Origin: Sipunculus nudus
Taxonomy: Eukaryota > Annelida > Sipuncula > Golfingiida > Sipunculidae
Direction: 5' to 3'
DNA: 64,000 bases
NCBI GenBank assembly: GCA_026874595.1
Contig: CM049312.1
Span: 71,580,929 to 71,644,928 of the forward strand
Of the stretch, positions 36,521-47,399 are shown piece by piece (position 1 is the first letter of the stretch; each line of letters begins with the position of its first letter). The notes under the pieces were generated by a model that saw nothing but the letters and a program-made list of their open reading frames with translations, had not been told where the DNA came from and made no database searches. Made by a program: the position numbers and the translations under genes.

Positions 36521-37889
36521 TTAATTCTACACACGCAACCATGAAACAAAAAATACTGAAATTCATGAGGTATTTTTAGATAAATATAGACAGACAAACA
36601 CAACGGAATGACACGCTGAGAATGAAGGACAAGTCACCTTGATAGAAAAAATCGGTGAATCTGTTATTAATGAAAAATGGTCAAAGTAGGGCGTCCTAAA
36701 TTTATTAACCTCCATTGAAATGCAAGCACTCCTGCCCGTGTGTAAAAGTGAATGTTCTTTACGCACTGTAAACCAACCGTCTTCCTGATACATTTATTTA
36801 TTACAGAAATAATGCAATCATCGGCTACAGACGTACCGTACATACAGTAAAAACCGCGTGGAGAAAAAAATTAAAACAGGGGGACGTCAATATTTGCCAT
36901 AAAGCGCCTGAGTGGTTCTGATGAATATGGTAAAGAAAACGTAATCAATTTTCCTTTGATGTTGTTTCAAGAGCGAAAAAAAGAATCTGTGTGATTATCC
37001 AGCCCGCAAAGACGGGCCAATCTTGCTCCTGAGCTGAGAAGCATGATGAAAGTTTCATCAGAGCTTATGCCAAGGTGACCCTCACATGGCGTTTACTGGT
37101 TAAGTTTAGCCCAACGAGTACTTCACTGGTCGAACTATCACTCAAATAAAGCTTATCGGGCTTCACGAGATGTCGCGATAAGCAGAGAAAGGAGACATGA
37201 CGTACGAGCCACCATGCTTGTTTGGTCGCTGGAAGGGTCAGGTGATATAACGTTGAGTCATATACCACCAGAGCGCGTATTTATCAAGTAAGTCCTGGAA
37301 GAACCGTGATACAGGACGCTTTTCTCATCTTACATAAGACACAAATCTGCTTTTATCACCAAGGTCCGTCTTCATTTCTGGTATATCCGCAAATTGTCGT
37401 ATTTGCAACGCCCAAGACTCTTGTACCTTGGCAACTAAATACCAATGCACTTCCAGAATTTTTATTATGCACTATTTCGAAATGTTTCACGTAATGCAGA
37501 GATAACTCAATGGCGATTGAACCTGTATCGACCGAGAAGAAAGGTGTTGCTGCAAACACGGTTCGATGTTGGTGTTGTATGCATAACACCAGCATGCAGC
37601 CGTGACTGCTGCGGTTTGCTTTTCTGTCCGCGTGGTTTACAATTTCGCAAAAAGAAAATGTCTCAGAAATAAACCTTTGCAAATAAAGGCCTCATCGTCA
37701 AAGGCCAATAGAAAGAAAAGGATTGCTATTAAAAATTAAATCAGGTCTTTCAAATTACCTACCGATTAAGAAGGGTAATTTCCATTTGTTCAATGTTCAG
37801 ATTTATCCCCCTCCTGTTGTGATGGTTTGCGCACATGCTATTGAATGCATTTAATTTATTAGATAAAGGATACATTCTGTATAGGTTGT

Positions 37890-37985
37890 TGTATGGTGAG
37901 ATCGCGAAAAAGTCCCGATGAAACAATGAAAAAGTGAAAATCCCGAAATGTTAATTTCGCAAAATGAAGACAAACACCCTATAGT
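37890..37985. repeat. Partial copy of a TCGCGAAAA-type dispersed repeat
   Basis: Blocks ATCGCGAAAA, GAAGTGAAAATC-like text and TTTCGC correspond to 45866-45925. Both lie in otherwise unrelated sequence. Confidence 0.4.
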
Positions 37986-38590
37986 TTGTCATTCACTTAA
38001 TCCGTTACATGCCCACAAGCAAAGACATACTCAGCAGCATGACCTTATATACCACAAGTAGTGGCCTTTTGGTCGTAGATACGTAACACACGATGAAACC
38101 CAACAACGTTACCACTGACGTCACGGGTACAGGACTGATACCCTTAACAGGAATAAATCACTCTTATGATATTTGTCTACCTCTAGCGTGCTCAGGGAAA
38201 TGTAGAGGTCGTTCCAGCAAAACTTTAATAGTGTATCATTTTGTATAAACGGACAAACATGAAAGCTTTAGTCAAATTTAAGCCTGTTTAATCACATTCC
38301 TGTGCATGAAGAGGGAAATAGAAAAACGAATAACAGAGTATATCGTCGAGACATTAGGCGGATTATCTTCCTTTTGCCTTTATTTGCAGGATCTTAACAT
38401 TTCTGTTCGAATGATGACATGAATGATACTAAAAACCCTATTTATAAGAATCCTTTTACTTATTTTAAACCTCACTGATTCATTTATTTAGGCAAGGGGG
38501 TACAAAAATCCCAGGTCAATGTAACATGTCGTTAATTTATTTAGAAATAAACTCCAACCTTCTGTAGACAATTCGACATGTTGCCGTTGT

Positions 38591-38656
38591 GATCCTGAGG
38601 CGAATCGAACCAAGGATATTAAGCTCCTATGTCCAACACTTTGACCACTAGCCTCT
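38591..38656 (-). mobile_element. tRNA-like element (SINE head or tRNA pseudogene)
   Basis: The minus strand reads GAGGCTAGTGGTCAAAGTGT (box A-like) and, about 30 bases on, CTTGGTTCGATTCGCC (box B). The spacing suits a tRNA. A full cloverleaf with a paired acceptor stem was not confirmed by eye, so a SINE head is more likely. Confidence 0.5.
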
Positions 38657-38687
38657 ATTTAACCCAATAATTATCATGTTTAGGACT

Positions 38688-38745
38688 TGGCGGAAATCGA
38701 AACGGTGTTCGTTCACTACCGATGTCTTAGCCAGCAGACCACGTA
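38688..38745 (-). mobile_element. Second tRNA-like element
   Basis: The minus strand reads GTGGTCTGCTGGCTAAGACA (box A-like) and CCGTTTCGATTTCC (box B-like, 38689-38702). It lies next to the element at 38591-38656 in the same orientation, suggesting a tandem SINE pair. Confidence 0.4.
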
Positions 38746-40070
38746 CCCCAGTAACATCCGAGAATCATCGCTGTGGATTAGTTAGACTTTCAGCTGGTAA
38801 ATATTTCATAACCAGCGGGTCTGAGACCCACGACAAATTAAGGAAATGTTATGTGTAATTTGGAATATAAATGTGTTCATCTCTGGAGGAGTAAAATATC
38901 TAGGGTGAAAATCTATAAATTGGGCCATAAAAGATCAAAACAGTAAAACTACCAATCTGTAGATTGTCCACGGCAGTAAAAGTTCAATCTGTAAACTGGC
39001 TGTAGACAGTAAAAATGTCAATATAAGGATCGTCTGCGCCCAGGCCCAAGGAAATTTAATGTGATTGAATTCTCACCACGTTACCGTTGGGTTAATGTAT
39101 ATCTACCTCTGTTAATCCTAAACCTGCCATGCGCCAAAGTAATTTATGTTTATTCTTTAAAGATATGGGTCCCCTAGTCAGCTAGTGGGTGATTTAAGGA
39201 CAATATACGAGATTGGATCTCAGAGAAAAAAATATATCTTGAGAACTTTCGCCTTTCCTGAAAGCATTCTTAATCCTACTTACATACATGACCTCTTAAT
39301 AAAGTGCCAAACATGCCGTTATCTTGATAATATACTCCGCGAAACCTGGCAGTTTGGAGGTAATATGTTCCTAATAAAGTTTAGTTTATCGCAGTTATAT
39401 AACATACAAACCGTAAGATCGACATAAGAGTATATTTATGATACTCATAAACATATCCTTGCCAACCTTTGATTGACGGATGGATGCAAACCTGGTTTGG
39501 AGAGGAACTGTCGACCGACATTTTTCACAAAATATCTAAATTAAATATGAAATGACTGACCATTTAGTATCTCAGTTCGATGTATTTATATTCCTAAGTA
39601 AATAAAATTATAAATATAATATTTTATATAAGTTTGACCAAACCGTAACTGAAGTGTTATTCAATTTTCAGCTAATTTAAATAAGACTGTAATGATGACA
39701 CTTTTTGCAAAACAGTAACATATTCACGGCCAAACCCTTTCAAGCATGCGCAACACGAGCAATAGACACCTAGCTTGTACCATGCAAATTAGTAAATTTC
39801 GCCAGTTTTGTCAAGTGAAGCCAGTTACAAGCTGGATGCCTTGAGAGGATGTTGATCTTCAGCTTAGATATCGTTTTCTCTCTAATAATATAAATATATA
39901 AATAAATATGAACTTTCTTTGCCTTTTTCGTCAGCTTGTGTTTCATCTACTGCCAGTCCTCGCCGATAGGTGTCGCTATAGTATGCTGTAGACGTATTAG
40001 ATGGAAAAATAAAATATGCCATGATTATTATTATAATAATAATTATTATTATATGTATCTATATTGATTA

Positions 40071-40101
<31 letters not shown>

Positions 40102-41440
40102 AAAATTTTCAGTACTTCTTTAATCAAATTCTTTATTGTTATCAAAAAGAAAATTGTAACGATCAAAAACAGCCTGTAAATGTGAAATTATTCGACTTTC
40201 CTGCATGGGCTTTCTATCAATAGTCCAAAATTAGACCCCAAGGAATGTAAAACAGTTCAATAATGCTGTTAACCTTGCATTGGGGAAGCACCAAATTTCA
40301 GCCAGGGTCTGGCAAGGGCAATGTAAAGTATATAATATGTCAAACATCAAACCCAGCGAGTAGACTTAAACATAAACCTTTTAACCCATCACGCGGTAAG
40401 TGACCGATCAAATGATGCGATCTGTATGCCGTGGGGAAGTATGGGAAGTCTCGGGAATCTTCCTGTTCCGAAATATACCCTCAGGAGCCATTTCATATAA
40501 TCTCGAGCGTACAATATACAGAACGAACCAGGAATGAAAGGGCAGCGGACGCGACGTCGTAAAATTCGATGGAACAGATTTACGACATCTTTTGGTCACG
40601 TGATCTGGCGGTCCTTTGCCGATAAAGATGAGGAATTATTTATGGAAACTCGATTAATCTTTTAAGCTAAGGATCAAGGGAAATAATCAATCACAGAGAA
40701 TAAAGATTTGATTTATCCACTAGACAACGGTAAAGGCAGACAGAACAGGGTATAGATGAAAACCATTGCTCTTGTAATGTGGCCACGTTGACACTATGAC
40801 AGGGTATATGGTGCATGGGGACTGTACCCCGGAACGAGCTGATGTATTATATAAGTATTCCATCCAACATTCAGCAACATTGTGAAGTGACAACCTCTTG
40901 TTACATTAAGCATATTTCAATTAGTACTCGGTAAAGGTGTTCTAAAATTAGGAATCTTCGTTATGTGTATGAAAGACTTCTTTATTTTATATCCCTGCAT
41001 GCATTGAGCGTGAGAAAGTGGTATTGCATGTATGTGATACATCAAGGGCACATTATTGGGGCGCATGCTCCCCTTCCCCTCTTCATACTAAAACTCTACA
41101 GGGAAGAGTACAATACAGTCGTATGACACCTGGCGTATTTGAAATGAAACTAAACAAGTTCAAATGAACAGGCAGAAAAAGCTAGTATATATCTAAAATA
41201 CACAGACATTTAGAATCTTCGGCATGTCCTCTGTTAGATCTTCAAAATATAAATAAAGAATTTGTTGTTCGTCTTGAGATTTTGAACTTTTAATCAAAAT
41301 TGTCATTTATACAACAACAACATACAAATATTCCATACAGAACAACTTTTTAACAAATGACCCATTTCTCAAGATGCTCAGATGATGGCATAACATTTAA
41401 GCCTAAAATACACAAAAGGAATGTTATTATTTGATAGCCA
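38746..41440. other. Intergenic; no supported gene
   Basis: Contains an ATT/AAT-rich low-complexity tract at 40024-40102. ORFs such as 39185-39427 and 40408-40599 lack support. Confidence 0.45.
40024..40102. repeat. ATT/AAT low-complexity tract
   Basis: Mixed (ATT)n and (AAT)n stretches able to pair with each other as a hairpin. Confidence 0.85.
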
Positions 41441-41456
41441 AATTCAGATGTGATCT

Positions 41457-41469
41457 TGACCTTTGACCT
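41457..41469 (-). promoter_or_regulatory. Perfect DR1 nuclear-receptor motif, within a repeat
   Basis: TGACCTTTGACCT on the plus strand. It is followed by AACCAATCAACAG-like text resembling dispersed repeats that also surround 52090-52260, so it may simply be repeat sequence. Confidence 0.35.
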
Positions 41470-41699
41470 ACTGATAACCAAAATCAACAGTTTTTACCTT
41501 GCCAAAGAGCATTGTAAAACCAACCAGTGTGCCAAATTTGAGGGGAATATCTTCATTACTTCGAAAGTTATATGGTTCACAATTATACTAGATGTGATCT
41601 TGAAGATCGGGGTCAAGCTCTTCAGTTGGTATACTGCTCCAAGAATATGGCAGAATCAACTGATGTGTCATAATAAACACACCAAAATAAAGGATACTA

Positions 41700-41850
41700 A
41701 ATAAAATCACTGTTGAGAAACTGATACCATCGATGTAATTTTTGCAGTCTCAAAAATAAAAGAAAATAGGGATAAAATAGAAAAAAAATAATAGGGGCGC
41801 CACTAGTCTTCAGGAACTGATAAAACTAGCCATGATCAATTAACAAACAA
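41700..41850. repeat. Fragment of the ~350-bp dispersed unit
   Basis: AGTCTCAAAAATA, GGGGCGCCACTAGTCTTCAG and GAACTGAT match the order of blocks in the 25.3-26.6 kb array. Confidence 0.55.
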
Positions 41851-42471
41851 GATTTCGGTACACTAGATGAAAGCAGAGTTGCAAAACTGACACGATTGAC
41901 GTAATTTGATGGTCTCAGATGTTGAAGAAAAAATTGTAAAAATAAAAAAAAAAATATTCTTACAGATAGGCATAAATATGTTATTTACAATGTAAGAAAC
42001 ACAAGTAAATGCATGCACTTCGTGAATAAGTTTACACTCTTCGCAAAACACATTTAGGAAATATTTAATGGCAGTAAATGTGCGTGATGGCGTTTTGCGA
42101 TCAAAATCAACATCGATGTAGACAAATTTATATTCATTAATACTCCTGAGAGGACATTTCACCCGCCGCATTCTTGACACGGCTCGGGCCTATGTAGTGA
42201 CAGGTCCGGCCTGTTATATTAAGTCCGGGGACACGACCTCAATCAAGCTCACCCTATATCTTATTATCTGACATCCACAGCCCGTGAGCTTCCCTGCGAT
42301 TCCGGTCACAAATGGACATTGATACTGTGGTCATGCATCCTAAGGCCTTTGTTATTGACGTTTCTGCCTGAATTGCTGTGCCAATTGTCCGCAGTGATGA
42401 GCTCTGCTGAATGGCATAGATGGTTTTGCCTGTGACAGCGCAGCTGGCTGCTACTCGATGCTGCGCTTAGT

Positions 42472-42905
42472 GTGATACATTTCATGAAATGTACATGTTC
42501 CTAACCTGCGTGACACTGTGATACATTTCCTGACGGTGACACCTGCCCAACAGGTGATCCTTAAATTGAAATCAACACCTACTCAACTATGTAATACATT
42601 TCCCGAAATTTACAGTCCTGCGAGTGTGATATATTTTTAGAATGTACTCCTCTATTCCCTAATGATACATTTCCTGACGCTGACGCGTGCAAAACAGGTG
42701 ATACTTAAATTGAAATCAACCAAATAATGTGACACATTTTCTGAAATTTACAACCCCTCCAAGGTGATATTTATTTAATGTATAGAAGTAATGTACATAG
42801 GAATGTACACAAGTCTTTCATATGATATATTTCATGAAATTAGCTGCTTCTGTACCTGTGTATTACATCAAATGAAATCTACATGCGTGGGATGCATTTC
42901 CTTGA
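42472..42905. repeat. Array of TGATACATTTC(A/C)TGAAAT-like repeats
   Basis: About ten imperfect copies at roughly 47-bp spacing. A higher-order period of about 142 bp is shown by the near-identical pairs TGATACATTTCCTGACG (42520 and 42662) and CTTAAATTGAAATCAAC (about 42560 and 42705). Confidence 0.7.
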
Positions 42906-44260
42906 ATATCGTTCGTCTGCCAGTCTGACTTATATTCCTAAATTTTTAACCTACTAACATAAAGAATGCCGTATGTATGAGTCTGTGTTTGCATATAAAA
43001 TAAATGTACCGTACCAAAATAGACATTTTTTTATTTAAACATTATTCTTTATTGACTCACATTATTTATCGTCTAATTATTCAACTGCGTTTGATACAGC
43101 GGGAGCGCTTGAGGTATCATCCGCGATTCTACTTTAGAATCCCTGTAGAACCCATCGTCTTTATATATTTCTGCTAATACACTGGTTTGGTGTTAGTTTA
43201 AATTTCCTAGAACTATGTTGCCGGTGGTTGGTGCGATTTAACTAATACCCCTAGTAAGAAATGGTAGGCCTAGACACAGAGTTGTCGGAATAGGTTTACT
43301 CAGTGAAAATATTGCCGGCTCGTGTGCCATCACATTAGCGTCTTCTTGCTATTTATCATAATTTGCGCCTTAATTGTGTAAACACCACATCGGAGCCAGC
43401 GATAGTCCCTAATGATGATAAAGCACAGGTTAAACACTTCTGGGCATTATGAGACTTTCGAAATGAGGAATATTTTGCAGAAATAAGTTGGCGTCTGGGT
43501 CGCCAGTTATATATAAACATTACCACGCAACAGGCGATTTTGGAATAATAAGCGTATATTTTCAGGGGGCTGCCGTATACGTAAACTGATTTCCAATACA
43601 GACGTGACTTGAGGTGATAAGCGGCATCTTGGGCCGCTTGGGAAATCAAGAAGCTACAGGAGTAGGATTAATTTTGTCAGTTTGCGTTTCCGATAAACTG
43701 CGTATTGGACAGGTCCGGCAAATGTGGCACTTAGTCTACATTATAGGGGATATAATAAAATCCCCCCTCTGGCACCCGGTGATAAAATGCAACGAGACGG
43801 ACAGACAATTTGTTTGTCCTGAACGGGAATTACTTTATTTATATTTTTATGGACAAGGGACCGCTTATGTGCTCTTTCTTTACGGTTAGTTTGAAAACCC
43901 CGGGATACATTTTATTGTCAGGCTGTATGACCATTTTAGTGCTTATTCGTGCAGTGAATGCATGTGGGGCGCGTTATGTTTTATCATCCATGGTGTATCC
44001 ATGGATACAAACATAGTCGGTTTGGTAAAAGAAAAGTAGGACAAACGAATAAAAGAATATGGCGGGCCAGTGAGGTCAAAAGAGTGCAAATTTATAGATG
44101 GGAGATCAAAGTAGAACGTCATGTATAGGACAAATCATGGTAAAAATATACACAAATCTCTTATATTTGGACTTTATTCTGGAACCATGAGACGTATACA
44201 GATAGACAGCCACAAAAAAGTGCAGGACAGTTCAGCACTAATGAAAATATTCTTATGACA
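42906..44260. other. Intergenic; no supported gene
   Basis: ORFs at 43356-43649 and 43614-43889 overlap on opposite strands and neither shows domains or splice sites. Confidence 0.45.
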
Positions 44261-44269
44261 GATTTGTAT

Positions 44270-44530
44270 TCTACTTCAATTTAAAAATTTGGACGTGGTC
44301 GAAAAAGTGTTATTCTACTCTAAACTTTGCCGTTAAACGCGCCTTTGCCACCAAACATTCTCCGCATATAGTTTCTCGCCTGGCCTCGAAGTACTTTCTT
44401 TTCGCATCCCCATGTCTTTATCGAATTACGAGAGTTTTATTTCTTCATTATCTCAAAGCTGCCATTTTGCCTACACACTAAAACCCGGATGTCACAGTTC
44501 GCATGTCGAAACTGCAAGCATACCGTCAGC
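44270..44530 (+). repeat. Dispersed copy of the 12-18 kb duplicated-unit core
   Basis: AATTTGGACGTGGTCGAAAA, GTGTTATTCTACTCTAAAC, GCCACCAAACATTCTCCGC, TCTCGCCTGG, GCATCCCCATGTCTTTATCG and GCATGTCGAAACT match copies A-C in order and orientation. The end at about 44530 is approximate. Confidence 0.65.
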
Positions 44531-44779
44531 TTGTATTTAATTGTGCCATGACCTTACCTATGTGCAGTCGCAGAATGAACATCTTTTTAATTTGTTTTAG
44601 GATAGGCCCTTCACATGTCGGTGACATACATTTTGAGTTCAGGATAATGGTTTTCATAAGAAAGGAAAAATATGTGATTTCAAGCTTACTGGATTTCAGG
44701 TTTCATACGAAGGGGGTTAAAACATTCGGGCGATTTCTCTGCTGTTCCCCTAATATATGGGTTTTGCCTTAAGGAATGG

Positions 44780-45198
44780 ATCAGCCGAGATTGGGACAGA
44801 TGACCTTCTGTTTCAATGCCTGGACCATCGTCTACCTTACAATGTTACTCTTCATGGATTTTCACAGAGTGGAGCATTTAAAATGCTTTGTTTTTGTTTT
44901 GGTTTTTTTTTCTAAGGGGAAAACATAAACTGTTTGCAGGAAGCCAGGGCGATAATATAATTAATTAATGTGCAACCTTGGGAATAAGGTATAGGTCAAA
45001 AATAAATATCAAATGCATATCTGCCACCATATATGACTGATATTGTGCCAAACGCCAGTTTTTGAAAGTCAGTCATATTTGAGATCTGGATGAAACACGG
45101 ACAGATAAATAAAAAAGCAAAAAGCAAAAATTTAACCGACGGTTTTCTATTGTGGGTAGCCTAAAAAAGTCCATGCAAAAGCATTTTGTCCCAGAATT

Positions 45199-45250
<52 letters not shown>

Positions 45251-45485
45251 CCCCCCCCCCCAAAAAAAAAAAAATGCTACAGTGGCAGAAATACCGACAA
45301 TGTATTTGTACTGATAATAACCACAAAATAAATATTGGCGAGTACACGCAGTGCTACTTTAATAGAGCCGGATTCAAATATGAGACAAACACTTGTTACA
45401 ACATTTGTGACCACCTAAACTATGCTTATGTCTGATTCACAAAACGAATGGCAAGAACGTCCTACTGATACAGATATTGGGATAC
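44780..45485. other. Intergenic with low-complexity tracts
   Basis: An (AT)n tract at 45201-45250 is followed by poly-C and poly-A runs to about 45275. No gene was seen. Confidence 0.5.
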
Positions 45486-45930
45486 TGTGGTCGGCTTTTT
45501 TCGCGAAGGTTTGAAAGTCGCGATATTCAATAAGGGGAAATTATCGCGAATTAAAATATTTGTGAATAAGACGCCACATCTGCACCGTACCGCTGAACAG
45601 AAATTTTTTCTGTACCCTCAAACGCATCTCGCGTATACGTATATCGTGCCAGTAATGTTAATATTCGCTCGATTTTATGTTACCCGTAATTCACAGATTG
45701 ATAATTTAAATAATATTATTTCATTATATATCTGCATGAATTGTATGATGTATTTCCATCTGTCCAATGATCCCTTAGCTCCGTTTACAATTGTTAAGAT
45801 CTGTGCGAAATTAGGTAATTGATATAATAATGGTTATGTACATTGTGTATGTCACTGTATGATTAATCGCGAAAATGAAACCCTTCCAAAACACTGAAGA
45901 AGTGAAAATCTCGAATCTTGAACCTCTTAA
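45486..45930. repeat. Possible TCGCGA-bearing transposon-like repeat
   Basis: The left part (TTTTCGCGAAGGTTTGAAA, AGTCGCGATATTC, TTATCGCGAATTAAAATATT) and right part (ATCGCGAAAATGAAACCCTT) look like inverted TTCGCGA-type ends. A partial copy lies at 37890. The 111-codon ORF inside is treated as a repeat shadow. Confidence 0.35.
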
Positions 45931-46499
45931 ATTAATATGAACCCAACCACAGTCATTTGAAGGAAGATGTGACAGGACAAGACATTGACATATCATGCTC
46001 AACAGTGATTCATGAACGGACACACGACAGGTTCTAGCCAGTCCAGTGGGTACCTATCGACTGGATATCATGAAGGTGTACACCGTGAATCATACAAATT
46101 GTTGACGCAGAAGTGTCTTTGTACAAAGGCAATATCATATAAGAGGCAGTGCTTGTGAATCATACAAAATAACAAAATATAAGCTTTACTGTGAGTGACA
46201 GCCAAATTAATTTATTGGCAGAGTGAGTAAGGAAAAATATATATAAAAATACGTGACAGTTCAAGAAATTGTTTAAATGTTGCCCGACCTAAGTGAACCT
46301 TAAACATGGGCCACACATGTAAACACAACAAACGGATACAAGATCGCACTAGCGGGGAGTCTCTATGAGTCAGTTCCATCGATCTGTTTAGCTTCGTGCG
46401 AACTGCACTGACAATCGACCAACACGTGCTTGTAATATTCACACCAACCCGCAAACAGCCCCTGGCATAAATATGTGTTTATTAGGCCACTGTATACAC

Positions 46500-46860
46500 T
46501 ATCATATAGCTTTCGTAGGCGTCGGGGGCGCCCACATTGTATCATACTTGCAGCTATACTACTCAATGATGACTAAAATCGATATTACCTCGAATTCTCC
46601 TGGGCGACTCATGATCGTAAGGGCTTCTTCTTCCCACGACTGGCAACCAATCTGTCAATCCCAGCTTTTCTTGACCCACTTAAGCTCAACTCGTGAGCGA
46701 GAGAGACACGATTGTACCAATATTATGCATGCGCTCCAATCCTTTAGCGCATTCTTTCGGCGGGGCGTGCAATTAGCATCGCGCCCGGCGTGTGGATGCA
46801 AGCGACTATCCTTTATCGCGTTGACGTTCTGCGCAGTCTGTGCATCCACGATGTTATTAC
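46500..46860. promoter_or_regulatory. GC-rich, CpG-containing island, function unknown
   Basis: This stretch is strikingly richer in CpG than its surroundings (for example GGCGGGGCGTGCAATTAG, ATCGCGCCCGGCGTG). It holds a CCAAT-like CTCCAATC and an inverted repeat with arms GTGGATGCA (46792-46800) and TGCATCCAC (46841-46849). It could be a promoter, a conserved enhancer or an unrecognised RNA. ORFs on both strands are probably a by-product of the composition. Confidence 0.3.
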
Positions 46861-47222
46861 AATAAGAGAAAAACCTCTAATGGCAATTTTCTCTGCAGCA
46901 TCCCATGGTTAAATCAATGGGGTGGCAGATGGGTTGACAAATATGCTAAAAGAACCACTGGAGGTGAACTAGACTAATTCTTTGTAAGGATCTCTTGCCT
47001 GTATACGTGACGTCTGTAGTCGTGGGGTTAGGTTTATTCGTGTGTTACTAACGCCCTATAGGTCACTATTTGTTCGGTATCAGCTGAAATTGTCTGGTAC
47101 ATATTTGCTCGTGGATTCCCAAAAGGCAAAGGTTGCTAGTTTACGCAAGGCACCGTCTCCTTAGTTTTTAAGCTTCAGCGGCAAAAACTCCCTTCATATG
47201 TGCACATTTCATTAAATATATA

Positions 47223-47399
47223 CAGTGGTACCCCGCCTTGCGACCACCCCGCAATTGCGACCACCCAAACAATTACGACCACTTTTCTTGGTCCCGAATA
47301 TATGATCCAGGTAATTTAGAGTTTCACAAAAACGACCATCTCAAAATAACGATCACTTTGGTCAGTCCCCAAGGTGGTCGTAAATGTGGGGTTCCACTG
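47223..47399. mobile_element. 177-bp MITE with terminal inverted repeats
   Basis: Ends are CAGTGGTACCCCGCC (left) and GGGGTTCCACTG (right), with further inverted matches inside: GCGACCACCC and ATTACGACCAC against GGTGGTCGTAA. CAGTGG ends and TA at the left flank suggest a pogo/Tc1-mariner-type non-autonomous element. The right flank is AA, so the duplicated target site has decayed or the ends are slightly off. It has no coding capacity. Confidence 0.75.

Larger units (their letters stand above)
35153..38590. other. Upstream of the heat-shock gene; intron, promoter and intergenic sequence
   Basis: The intron upstream of 35152 continues rightward, but the first exon was not identified. Long GA and AT microsatellites lie at 35428-35472 and 35602-35650. 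A direct duplication of about 50 bp sits at 36391-36520. No canonical three-unit heat-shock element was found by eye. Confidence 0.4.

Noticed and set aside
38591-38656. Functional tRNA gene
   Set aside because: Boxes A and B are present, but I could not pair a complete acceptor stem and anticodon arm by eye, and a second tRNA-like element lies next to it; a SINE head is more likely.
41863-42180. 105-codon minus-strand ORF with a cysteine-containing segment
   Set aside because: AT-rich tail runs into low-complexity Phe/Ile, and no clear splice signals or domain are seen.
45487-45822. 111-codon ORF
   Set aside because: Begins at a non-ATG codon and lies in a TCGCGA-type dispersed repeat.
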